Assembly: GCF_003590095.1 (NCBI RefSeq)
Contig: NC_039491.1
Span: 9,610,001 to 9,674,000 of the forward strand
From: Trichoplusia ni
Taxonomy: Eukaryota > Arthropoda > Insecta > Lepidoptera > Noctuidae
Direction: 5' to 3'
DNA length: 64,000 nucleotides
Of this stretch, positions 38,222 to 48,878 are shown one piece after another. Positions within the stretch are counted from its first letter, which is position 1. Each line of letters opens with the position of its first letter. The notes beneath the pieces are model-generated. The model worked only from the letters and a program-made list of their open reading frames with translations, had not been told where the DNA came from and ran no database searches. The position numbers were made by a program, and so were the translations under genes.

Positions 38222-38958
38222 TTTTTTAAAAAAGAAAGAAAAGGCTCTAGTGTCTGCCAGATCCTTTACAACCATTAAAGTGCAATCTGTTTTATAGATA
38301 AAATAAAAAAACAATTTTAAGAAGAGGAAAAGCTTTATTCTTACACCATTTCTTACTTTTCTAATTGGACTTTTCAATGCAGATCAATTGGTAGTGAACC
38401 ATTAACCAATTCATATTAAGAAAATAATATTATATAATATGTATTACATATTTTTCTTAATAATCTGGAAATTGTACAAAAATGTACTATGATCACCATA
38501 AAGTGAAATACTTAGCAATATTATACTGTTCAAACATAAGAGTTCAATATTTATTTAATGACTATTTTAATCATTTTGATACTTTTTCAATACTTTCCAA
38601 TTAGATATTAGTTAAAACTGTACAAAATGCGCAATTTAACATTATATGTATACACTTCAGATAAAATTGTTCACAATAATTTTTGATCATATTTTCACCT
38701 TTGATTTAAAGAGATTTATTTGATATTTTCGTAGTTTCACCTTAACATCAGTAACTACACAAATACAGTCAATGTATTTGCATACATTTATATTTCTGAT
38801 ATTATCATATACAATAGATGACTTTAACAATTTTTTGCATAAAATATTGTTCAGGTTGCATTTTGATAGGACAACATAAAAAGGTTTTCAATCAGACACG
38901 TCATTAAAGCTACAAAGAAAGTGATCCCATATACACAACTTAATAGTATGATAGAATT

Positions 38959-39120
38959 TAAATAAAACTACTTTACGGATTTTATCGTGGTTTAATTTTA
39001 GATCTTAGTTCCCGACGTTTCGACACCTTTGCAGGTATCATGGTCACGGACAGACTCCGTAAAAGTAGTTTTATTTCATTGTCTAACATTCGCGTAAAAC
39101 TAAGAAACCACCACGATAGA
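38959..39120. mobile_element. Hairpin MITE (family F) just past the 3' end of ASH2
   Basis: The inverted arms are AAATAAAACTACTTTACGGA (about 38960-38979) and its near-perfect reverse complement at 39056-39076. A second nested pair around TTTATCGTGGTTTAATTTTAG pairs with the segment at 39097-39120 containing ACCACCACGATAG. The loop holds CCCGACGTTTCGACACC, a phrase I recognise from a widespread lepidopteran MITE. The element carries no coding capacity. Confidence 0.75.
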
Positions 39121-39141
39121 ATTACTTTAAATGATTGTGAT

Positions 39142-39147
39142 TTTATT
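39142..39147 (-). terminator. Possible polyadenylation signal of ASH2
   Basis: The plus strand reads TTTATT here, so AATAAA lies on the minus strand about 215 bases after the ASH2 stop. It is the nearest canonical hexamer I found, and it directly abuts the hairpin MITE. Confidence 0.35.
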
Positions 39148-39360
39148 GTTCAATTTTTCATATTAAAAGTCCACATATCAAAACACATTGCAAAATATGC
39201 TGTGTGCATGGGATCAGTTGTCTCTAGCTTTTCAGTGCAGTATCATGGTAAATAGCAGGCTTCATCAGTATTATATTAATTTCTTGATAAAATAACACTT
39301 ATACACAACACTACACTCAGTCCATTCATTCACAAACACCGTAAAACGGTGTTAGTTGTA

Positions 39361-42300
39361 TCAGAGGTTGAAGTTATCGAGTCGTAGCTTTCCCTCGTTT
39401 TCTGTGAGGTATAGTAAATCAGCCATAGTTTGCTCGCAGATCGCTTCTTCAGCTTTTTCCGACATCTGAAAGAATCAGTAAAAAAATTGTTAATTACTTT
39501 GAGAATGACCCTTTGGCGTCCGATGATAATATTCAATGCATCCTAAGGGTTCTAGGTAAAATATATTTGAACACAGCCGTCAGTCTAGCACTCAGTCAAC
39601 AAGTATACTATCAATCACAATTGTAGCTAGGATAACCTGGGTTTAAACTTAAATTAATTGTAATCTATCCTTAGTGCCAGACTAGACTAAAAAACTTAAT
39701 ACAAACATGTAAAAACACTTACCGGTCTGTACTTGTATTCGCTGGTCGGCGGATACTTAAAATTGGGTCCAAAGTTGACACTAACAGTGACGTTCTTATG
39801 TAGTGACACTGTGGGGTAATAGCATCCTTCGTTGATGTCCACGAAGGCCTCGCCTTGACATTCGCCATTCTTGAAGAAGTATATCTTACTGCCCGGCAAA
39901 GGCTTGAGATTGTTCAGAGATTCTTGAATATTATCCTTGTCTTCGTAGTACAGGTGACTCTTGAATTTTACTAATGGCTGGAATTATTAGCAAATAGTAA
40001 TTATCATGCTCCGTAAGGCAATTTAAGTTAGTTCAAAGTTAGTTAACTATGTCATATGAAATAGTGAAAAAGCCAACAACTAGAAAGTAGAGTTAGAATT
40101 TATCGTTTTTCATCTTTGTTAATTGTAGTGTTTTAAGTTTTCTTGTAGGAGATTTTCTTTTTTACAAGAAATTTTTTTTTGGTTGATATTCGGCTTACCC
40201 TGTCTTTATAGGTGTTGGGTGTGTACTTAGTAGACACGCTCTCGGGCAGAACTACGAGGAATCCAAGTGTGTCACCCTCGCCGTAGCCGCTGCTGTAGTG
40301 CTTTCCGCGGGACTCGTGGAACCTGCAATTTTAAAATAAATCAATCAAATAGTGACTTGTATATTGTAATAATGATCTGTAGTCTGTTCTCAATTTAAAT
40401 CGAACTGTAGGCTGTAGAGGAATAGACGTTGGGTAAAGTATATTTGTGTCCACAAATGCATACTTCAAGTGTGGGTGTTTGTTTGTGGAAGCCTCTTGAA
40501 TTTGAAGATGATAATGAATAGAGTATAGTTACCGCGTGCCCTTGCGGCTGCGCCAGGAGTAGCCGAACTTGTCGTAGCCGAGCGGCGCCTGCAGGTTGGC
40601 GTAGCGCCGGCCCCAGCCCAGGCGCGCCGCCGCGCCCTCCGGCAGCTCCTCCACGCACACCTCCCAGTACCAGCTGCCGCGGGACACGCCTGGCACAGTG
40701 ACACACCACAACAAGGAATTTAATGCGGTTCATAGCATATTCAGTTCCTACGATGTAATACCACGCACTAGACCGAGCTGACGACCACGGGTTCCAGCAC
40801 GTGCTACATCAAACACTTGTTGGTCGGGCCTGTTGGTCTAGTGGTTAGTAACCCTGACTGCTATACCGGAGGTCGTGGGTTCGATTCCCGCCTAGGACAA
40901 ATGTTGTGTGATGATCATGATCATTTGTTCTGGTGTCTGGGTGTAATATATCTATAATATGTATGTATTTAGAAATATATTAGTAAGTTTATCAGTTGTC
41001 TGGTTACCATAACACAAGGTCTGCTTAGCTGGGGATCAGATAACCGTGTGTGAGTTGTCTCATGATATATTATATATATATTATTATTATAAAAAGCTTT
41101 TTCATGGCCTGCTGCTTCTAATAGTCTAGGTGATAGTAGTCTGAGGGGTAGGCTCATACGTAATTCGAAGGATCGTGGTAAACAAGGTAGTGAGCAATAC
41201 TAGCTCTCGCATCTATCTATCTAATTCGACATAAATAGACTTAATATGAATCATATGAATTTAATAAAGAGTCTATACCTCGGCCCTTTAGAAGACTATG
41301 CTTTAAGTTTTAATTCTTTCTATTCCGTTACAATTATGGAGATTAATAGTACGTTTATAAGGAAGTAATACGACCCTATTTTTCTCATAACGCACTGTAA
41401 AAATCGAAAACGGGAAACGAGAAAATGTTATTTATAGTACCAAATCATTTCCTTATCAAGGAATCAGGCAACAATTCTCTTCTCGCTCGCTTATAACTCT
41501 AATACTAAGTCCGTATACTTATTTCAGTGAAAATTAACCTTATTATGAAGGTATCTGGGCCAGATTTATAGGTACATGACCTATAGTATACTCACCATGC
41601 GTGGCCCGCACCATGCAGTAGCCCTTCTCCCCGGTGACCGCGAGCCTGTCCTCCGACACCTTGAGCTGCGGCGCGCGGTCGTGCAGCGCCAGCAACACTA
41701 CGCCAGGACACAGCGAGCGGTACAACCAACCAGGGATGGGCTTTCCACTCCATTCATTGCTCTCGTCGAATTCCTGATTCACAAAAATGTTTAGATTATA
41801 ATTGTTCCTTATATTGAGGTGAGCCAAAAATTCAAACAGAAAATTTATTAGCATCTTTAGAGTCGTTTTAGTTTGTCATTGAATAAAAAAATGTGAATCC
41901 ATTTGAAAAAAGAAAAACTTAGTTTGTAATCATTCTGCTTGAACGAACCTGTCTAAAGGGCGCGTGAGGGTCAGGTTCAGCCAGTATGTACCGGTAGCCA
42001 TCCTTGTTGAAGGGATGTTCAGTAGGGTACCCGTGCGAGGGCAGCTTGAGGGCCCCGAGGTCCGCGGTGCGTCCTTTCTTCCCGACGGGCGCGCCGGCGT
42101 CAGTGGCGCCACCCACTGCCGGCCGCCGCTTACCCTGCCTGCCCTTCACATTGCCAGCTAATGGAACTGAAAAGATGGTCGCATTAAGTTTATGAAGTAG
42201 ATTATGGGTTTGAAAAGAGACTTAAAAGAAGATGGAGTAAAGGTGTTTAGGAATAAATTACATGGATAGAGAAGAAGAATGTTACGTTTGAGAGCGAAAT

Positions 42301-45300
42301 CTGACTAACCGTTTGAGAAAATCTGAGATGAGTACCAAAAAAAGGAAACTATTTTACTTTAGTCGGCCAAAAAATAATTAAAAAATCATTAGTTTTACTG
42401 TTTCCCTTAGCAATATGTTATTTTACAGTCAAATTGACTTTTCAGTAAACAGTCGATATCAGAAAATGTATAAATTGCAAAAAATGTAGAGTCGAAATAT
42501 GCTATTAACGAGACATGGAAATATCATTATTTAAATACATTCCATGTTTTAATTAGCTGCAACATTGCATTGAGCAAACATGCACGTCTCTGAACCGTGA
42601 AACAGATCAACAAAATAAATTCTCATCTGAACGAATACAGCGCGGGGAACAGTAAGAAATTAGCGTTGCGCATAATGAATGCCGTTCCAATTAACAGACA
42701 TTGCAAATTCGCGCTCGAAAACAGAATTTATAGCAGGATGTTTTATTTCGAAGATTTTTTCTATGATTATGAACGTTGGTATCGTAAATATTAAAATAAA
42801 AAACGAATGCTTTTGACGTATAGTAGAGTGTAAGTAAAAATTGTTGAAGCAGACGTCGTCCTGTCAATTACGTTCTTATTTAGATTAATGGGTACAGAAC
42901 AAAACTTGAGACCCTATACAGAAGTAGTTAGCACTTGAAGATAAATTCATTTGTATACTACGAGCGAATAAAATTTTAATAAATATGTCATTAATGTTTC
43001 CAAGTGTTTAGTATTAAAATATGTATAATTCACATAACGAACGTGAGAACAATATTGAGTAACGAAAATAAGCCTTAATTCCTTGAAATAAAGTCACTGT
43101 ACTGTCAACGTGTATGTGTTGCTCTTGGTAATGGGTCGACTGTATGAATTGTGTAAAGGAAGTGGGTCCAGTTAAGTGTAAACTATATTATTATGCTGGG
43201 TTACCAACATGTTTTTTTGTAGTATTTAAACTGCGATACGACGGAATATTATGCAAATAACAAGTTAAATCAAATTCTTCACCAAATAACATTTAAAAGA
43301 ATGGTGTCGGAATTTAACAATTTATCCGAACGAAGTTATCTTGAATTCCTTTAATCGAATGCGAATTAAGTAAACACGGAATTTTGATTACAAACGACAC
43401 GAGTTTTTGAAGGTAGACGTGCAGCGACAGGCGAATGTTTGCATCATGACCTCTTTCCACGGCGCTACGAAATATCGCAAGAAATGTAGGTCTTATCAAC
43501 CATTCATGTGTCCCAGAAACAACTCCTAGAAAAAGTACAATGCTCCCGAATCGACACGAGTTTATGACTACTCGGTATTACAGTATGGAGCAGTGATAGA
43601 GATTTAACAGTACGTTTCGTGGTAGAGTGGGAAGAAATGTTAATGAAATAAGTGCTTGTGAAAACAAAACTTCGCTGCTACATTAAAATGCAAAGTTGTT
43701 TATCCTTTTTAAGGACAAAATTTAGTGAACGTGAATATACACAAGTCGTTTTGTTTTTATAAACACCAAAATTATAATATTATGTTTCTCAACGATCGTA
43801 TAAATACTATAAATCTTTATTGTCGCGTTACACGAATACTTGACGTACATACATATTTGGTATCGTAACGAAATCTCCTGAATTTTATGTAAGCTTAATC
43901 ATGCATGCGACATAAATGTAGTCTTGAGATAAAAATGTAAGTAAAAAATATAATACGATGTTAGAAATTTAAATAACAAGCGGAAAGTTAAAATTCCATT
44001 AAACCACGTATGCAGTAGCATCCGTAATAGCCGATATCACAATTGACTACCCGGTAGCATTTTATTGGGTCCTTTAACACAGCGATAGCCATTCATATCA
44101 TACAGCTGCAGGAAACAATTATTTATGCAAGAGGATGTTAGCACTATACCAAAGGCCAGCCAATAAAATACACAACGAAAATCAATTCAAATCTTAACAA
44201 CTTACTATCCATGTCGTCAACACCGATATCTGAACTAACTGACAAACTTGTCATATATTTAGTGCAAGTGTTGATAAGATAAAGTATACGTATCGAGACG
44301 AACCCACGCGCCGATTAAATCGGAGTCTTACGTGACAAACAGCATAACAATGTGGGACGACGTACGTAAACAACCAGCCAACATCATATAAGGAATAAAA
44401 ATAGTTACCTTACACTTACGTTACTTTAACGAGATAAAAACGCGACGCCAATACATACCTAGTTATAAGTAAACATTTGTTCAAGGCAAATTACGTTTCT
44501 GATAACAGATAGCCGTGTTAATTAATTATGTATGCTTATAACATTCTAAAGAGGTGTAACTGTGAATTTGAGAAAAAATAAACGGACGTAACTCACCAGC
44601 CATAAAGTTCAAGGTGATTATGTAGTGAACTATTTAAATCTAAAATCAATAGAGGAGAAATCGCGCGGCTAACGCGACGGTCCTATGTGTACTTATCGGC
44701 GAATATACGGACACACTAACGTAGAATATAGTGTTTTAATGCCGCCGCTGTGTGCGTCGCGAAGTAAGTGTTTACATACACCAATGCATAAAGAACAATG
44801 TCATTATTCAATAACATGTCTTTGTGGTCGGGTCTACAATTCGATGTATGCACCGCGCGCGTTCGTGTATACGTTTTTCAGTGTTTTGGATCGTTTCCAA
44901 AGCGATATGTCACTCGGTCAATTATGGTGTTATAACCACTCAACAATTTCCAACTTCATGTCATTTTATTTAGGTCACAATAGTAGGTCGCGTTTCAAAG
45001 TCGTATCTCGCTGTTGTAGTGATCATTACCGAAGAAATAAAATGTGTTGGATGAATTTCAAGGAACTACAGTGGCTAATTTAATTCAGCATATTAGAGGG
45101 ATATTAGACTAGTCATTACTCGCCACTGTACCCTTTAATCTCAGTAATAATACCCGCATTACATGGGCGTGTTTCCGGTCTAATCTTATTTAATCGAACC
45201 TGACAAACCACTTTGCATAATAGTAGAGCATACTCTTTTAGCGCGCCAATTTTAATTGACCATATAACTATTGTATTTTGATGTTTGCAGGAATTGCAGG

Positions 45301-48072
45301 TATTTTAGATTACGGGTAATTTTACGTTTATTACATTCTGATAGCACTATTATAAGCTGTTGGAGCCACATCTAAGATATTATCACAGACACTTAATTAC
45401 ATTATTATTATAATTATTTCAAGCATACTTTGCTCATCAGATAGATATTCTTGTAGAAATTATCAGAGGAAATACACACCGATGATGATTTGTAACCAAG
45501 AATGAAATGTTCACTAGAAAAAAAGAAGACGCACCAAAATCCGTATATTTTTTGATCGCCTTCTAAAAACAAAAGCCATGATTTTTAGGCATTTCTATAC
45601 TTGGTAAACAGATGGGGTTTCCGATTCACGTCACTGATCGTGCGTCATAAAATTGTTGCCACTTAATAGTCTCGAAACCAGGTACAGTTGCCAACCAGAG
45701 ACTGAACATAAGATGCTCAATGACTGATAAATGGAGTAGGTGATCTGGTGCCAAATTTTGTTTGTATAATATTTGTTATACTGCCTCAAGAGCTATGCTA
45801 AATATTTTAATTGACTAAGAGGTGTCATAAGAAGCTTTAACTGGTGCTAAATAGGTCGTATCAATGTGCTAATTGGAAGGCAATGCTGGGAAATCAATAG
45901 TATACTGCTTTTTTCTTTTATTATAGATTATGCAAAATGATTGAGAGATTGATTCCTTCTTGCTATAGTGAATTCTGCTAGGCATAGACTGGAGTAGATT
46001 ACAAGAGGAAAGGGATGTCTTTTTCTAACATGAGACACTCATAATAGATTATGATTGAGATTACTGACTCTGAAGATTGGTAAACATACAATGGTCTTGA
46101 GAAAAAGAGGATAGAGATGATTACCAGTGAAAAAACAAAAACAAAGGCAGTCCCTCTGCAGTAACAACTTATAATAGTATATCACAGTAGTTAATGCTCA
46201 ATCTTTCTACATATCTGAACAGGTCTTTACCCAGCAGCAGAAAGATAAAAACTAGTAATATTATCATTACTTACTTGTAGCAATGCCCATGTCGGTGACT
46301 TTAAGCTGCCCTTGCTTAATCATAGCCTCATAGTTGGGCTTGATAGCCGTGAGCTCCATATTGTAGAGCCCAAACATTGGTCCCTGGTTTGCGTCCTCCT
46401 CATACGTAAACAGTACTTGAATGTCTTTTATGAGGGCCCTCTGCACTGTAGCGTACCAGGACTGAGTAACTCTGAAATAAAATAACTTTAGTTTTTTTTT
46501 TTTGAGGTAAAATAAACTAAGGAGTTTATTTAATCACTTTTAAACTAAATTACTTTTTTAATCTGCTATTATTTGTCAATGCGACAATTTACAAAATTTT
46601 GTCTCCATTGTGACATTTGTTTTTATTTCTTTTATTACAATTTTTTTTTAGTGGCCAGTATAAAACAAATACAAACTTTTTGGGGTTGTTTCCTGTTAGG
46701 TAAATTATACTGTTAAGAAAATTAGAATTTTACTTGCTGCCTTTGCCTTCTTAAAAAATGAATCCCAGGATTCAATATTAAGGGTGACAATTAATTTGAT
46801 AATTTTTTTAATTTTCAATACCAGGTAATAAAAGAAGAAGCCGACTCCAACATAGTTGGGAAAAAGGCCAGGCCGATGTTGGGTAATAAAACTATATGTG
46901 CATTTCTAGATACAGCTTAATATTGTATTGCTTCAGATTTTGTCTTGGAAAAATAAAATAATGGTAATTTAAAATACCTTCTAGGCATGGTAGTCATTGC
47001 TTCCCAGTACTGGTCTATGTATGGTATGATCTCTCTATCCTTACTGAACAGGGCTCTGTTGCTGTTGTCCTTCACTGACTCCTGTCTCAAGTTTGCTATT
47101 GCCGTCAAACACATTTGTGGGAATTCTGAGAACAAGATAAACATTGGATTGAATTAAGATATTCTTTCTTCAAAATATGTGATGCAATTTGTGGGTACAA
47201 AAGGGTTTTTTTAATATAAGTGTTTCTATTTGAGATTTATTTGGAAATTGTTCTAGATGAGTCTAAAAATGCCAAAAACGTACTTCTAATTTTATGCATT
47301 TGATTGGAATGACACTTGACGCACATGTTTAGAGTATTCTTTAAAACATCTATTTTTTTATATTTCTCTGTGTAATAATGAATATAACAGTTTTTAAAGA
47401 ATATTTTTATTTTTACTTCCTTTCCACATAACTTTAATCAGTACAACAAGTGCTCAGAACAATATAATAATTCCTTGTTTCTAGAGATAAGGTCATTGCT
47501 CTGCACTTAGATATTATTATCTTATGCCATTGCAAGTGTAGGTCAAGTCAAGGTTTCAGTATATAAACACAGTCACCAGTATGCCATACATTGCCCAGTA
47601 ATCTGAAATCTGTATTATGTTTTTAAACACAAGGTAGTAAATACTTACGAGCTTGGTTCTTCTTGAAAGTTTCAAGTCCAGTTGGTGAGCAGTTCTTGCA
47701 AATAAACAAGTAGTTTGTCATAAATGGCACCAACTTTCCCAACTGGTACCCAATACATGATTCGTGAAACCATCTATTACAAGAGGCACACAATAACTCA
47801 GCAATATTCAGGTTCCGATCTTTCCCGCTAAAATCATAAAGGGTTATCAAGCAATCAGTGCTAATTCTAAATTTGAATGAAAAAAGTAACACGAATGTAG
47901 CTTTTACTCACCAGTAACAATTGCCTTGAGATTCAGAAGAGGATTTATTCGTTTTATTCTTTTCGCCGTTATCCCCCGGCTTTTGAGATTCTGATTGATT
48001 GTTATAAACATTGTTGGAGGCAACATCTGCCTCAGCAGATTTTCTTATGGAGTCCCCTGTCGCTGAAGACAT
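39361..48072 (-). CDS. ash2: ASH2, histone H3K4 methyltransferase complex (COMPASS/MLL) core subunit
   Basis: Ten coding exons run on the minus strand: 48072-47912, 47827-47649, 47125-46978, 46471-46275, 42166-41949, 41773-41596, 40689-40533, 40322-40199, 39977-39723 and 39465-39361. All junctions are GT-AG and phase-consistent, giving 573 residues. The domains in order are:
- a low-complexity N-terminus;
- an atypical PHD finger with C52, C54, C67, C70, H75, C78, C97 and C100;
- a winged-helix region to about residue 200;
- a basic linker (KGRQGKRR, about 236-243);
- a split SPRY domain, about 300-535, with GKPIPGWLYR, RGSWYWEV (364-371), LGYDKFGYSWRS, GKHYSSGYGEGD and NFGPNFKYPP;
- a C-terminal helix (EQTMADLLYL, 550-559), matching the DPY30-binding motif of human ASH2L.
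ASH2 works with WDR5, RbBP5 and DPY30 to stimulate SET1/MLL/Trx enzymes. Drosophila ash2 is of similar size. Intron 4 is unusually long (4.1 kb) and contains a candidate alternative start exon. Confidence 0.96.
40824..41070 (+). repeat. tRNA-derived SINE (family D) in an ASH2 intron
   Basis: The head GGTCTAGTGGTTAGTAACC (A box) and GGGTTCGATTCCCGCC (B box, about 40878-40893) resembles a Glu/Asp-type tRNA. A body follows with TCTGGGTGTAATATATC, GTATGTATTTAGAAATAT and CACAAGGTCTGCTTAGCT. A decayed relative lies at 4120-4350. The element is antisense to ASH2, in the intron between the exons ending at 41596 and starting at 40689. It could be mistaken for a tRNA gene, but the body and the second copy make SINE the better call. 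Confidence 0.8.
42167..46274 (-). other. Long ASH2 intron 4, no other gene seen
   Basis: Apart from the candidate start exon at 44597-44603 and the CpG-rich patch next to it (44640-44730), I find no conserved coding segment or recognised repeat. A 132-codon open frame on the plus strand at 44685-45083 has unremarkable composition and no recognised motif. Confidence 0.6.
44597..44603 (-). CDS. Candidate alternative first coding exon of ASH2 (M-A-G/V)
   Basis: On the minus strand, inside the 4.1 kb intron 4, the sequence reads ATGGCTG|GTGAGT, a start codon directly before a strong donor. The leftover single base is in exactly the phase needed by the next ASH2 exon (42166), giving MAVPLAGNVKGR and onward. 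The resulting isoform would have 347 residues. It would keep the basic linker, the SPRY domain and the DPY30-binding helix but lose the PHD and winged-helix half. About 45-90 bases upstream on that strand lies a CpG-rich patch (GCGTTAGCCGCGCG), unusual in this AT-rich intron. The coordinates give only the coding part; the 5' UTR is undefined. The claim rests on splice phase and motif only, without transcript evidence. Confidence 0.45.
46838..46884 (-). repeat. Short fragment of moth repeat family A
   Basis: The segment reads GCCGACTCCAACATAGTTGGG ending in GGCCAGGCCGATG, matching the end of the longer reverse-orientation copies at 1462-1828 and 15143-15492. It sits in an ASH2 intron. Confidence 0.75.
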
Positions 48073-48878
48073 TGTCTAAGTTATTTCGCTTTTTCTAACA
48101 AAATACGTATACTTGATCGTCTCATATTATAATAATACTGTCAATAATAAAGATAAAGATTGCATTCCGTAGTAAATAGAATGCAAAATCGTAACATGGA
48201 AACAGTGCAAAGTGTTTTTAGTCCATACAAGTAAAGAATAACAAGTGTTGCGAATATGCGTTGGAAGATGGCGCTAGCGTTTACGGTGAATTAGTTAAGT
48301 GCGAAAGAAACAGAGTATTGCTGTCATTAAACCTGTGACATACTTAATTTAGAAGATTATTAATTCGTTTAGGAATAAGCTGTTACCTAATGTTGTAAAA
48401 CGTGTAACATTATTTCATATTAAAATATGTGGTTGACAAAGCACTTTAAACCCGATGCTGAATCAAATTACATTTAAAGACATATATTGATTCTAAACTA
48501 AAATTTATTGTGAATGTTATTTAAGTTTTGTTATGAATAGAAATGACAGTGAGATTATACTACCTTCAGTACTACAGATCGCGCAACAAAAAAAAAATTT
48601 AAGATAGTTTTGTATTTTAATAAATTATACTTTTTTTGCGTATTATGTATTGTACTCTTTTTAGTAGATACTCTATTTTTATTTATTTTCTATTTTTAAT
48701 TTTTCGCGTTGATATTTTGTCCTTTTTGACAGATTGGTATCCCACACATTCAAACGACAACGGTTGTCGTGGTAACAGTTTTGTTTACACCAATTTTATC
48801 GAAGTGACTACACTACAGACTTAATTAAAACTAAATAAACTATTCAATAACATACGGTAAAGATCGTGGTTGCCAGCG
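48073..48878. promoter_or_regulatory. Head-to-head intergenic region, putative bidirectional promoter
   Basis: The 806 bases between the ASH2 ATG (minus strand) and the ATG of the coiled-coil gene (plus strand) contain no other convincing gene. A YY1/Pho-like AAGATGGCGC lies at 48265-48274, within a short G/C-richer patch in an otherwise AT-rich region. Such motifs are common in promoters of housekeeping and chromatin genes. Transcription start sites cannot be placed from sequence alone. Confidence 0.5.

Larger units (their letters stand above)
37463..38958. other. Intergenic region between the BolA-like gene and ASH2
   Basis: The BolA polyadenylation signal is at 37495, a family H fragment at 37715 and a SINE at 38021. 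From about 38380 the sequence is AT-rich and featureless. Confidence 0.55.

Noticed and set aside
37940..38377. 145-codon open frame on the minus strand
   Set aside because: It is the reverse of the family C SINE at 38021-38221. The frame arises from the SINE's G/C-rich head and has no host domain.
40395..40733. Long antisense-looking or alternate frames across an ASH2 exon (Ala/Arg/Gly-rich)
   Set aside because: They are shadows of the G/C-rich SPRY exon 40533-40689 in the wrong frames. The correct frame reads RGSWYWEV...GYDKFGYSWRS.
40835..40895. Possible true tRNA gene (A and B boxes present)
   Set aside because: The tRNA-like head continues into a SINE body and tail that recur at 4120-4350, and the anticodon arm is poorly paired.
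44685..45083. 132-codon open frame on the plus strand inside ASH2 intron 4
   Set aside because: It has unremarkable composition, no domain, no splice partners, and an in-intron antisense position. It may be only the CpG-rich patch near the candidate alternative ASH2 promoter.
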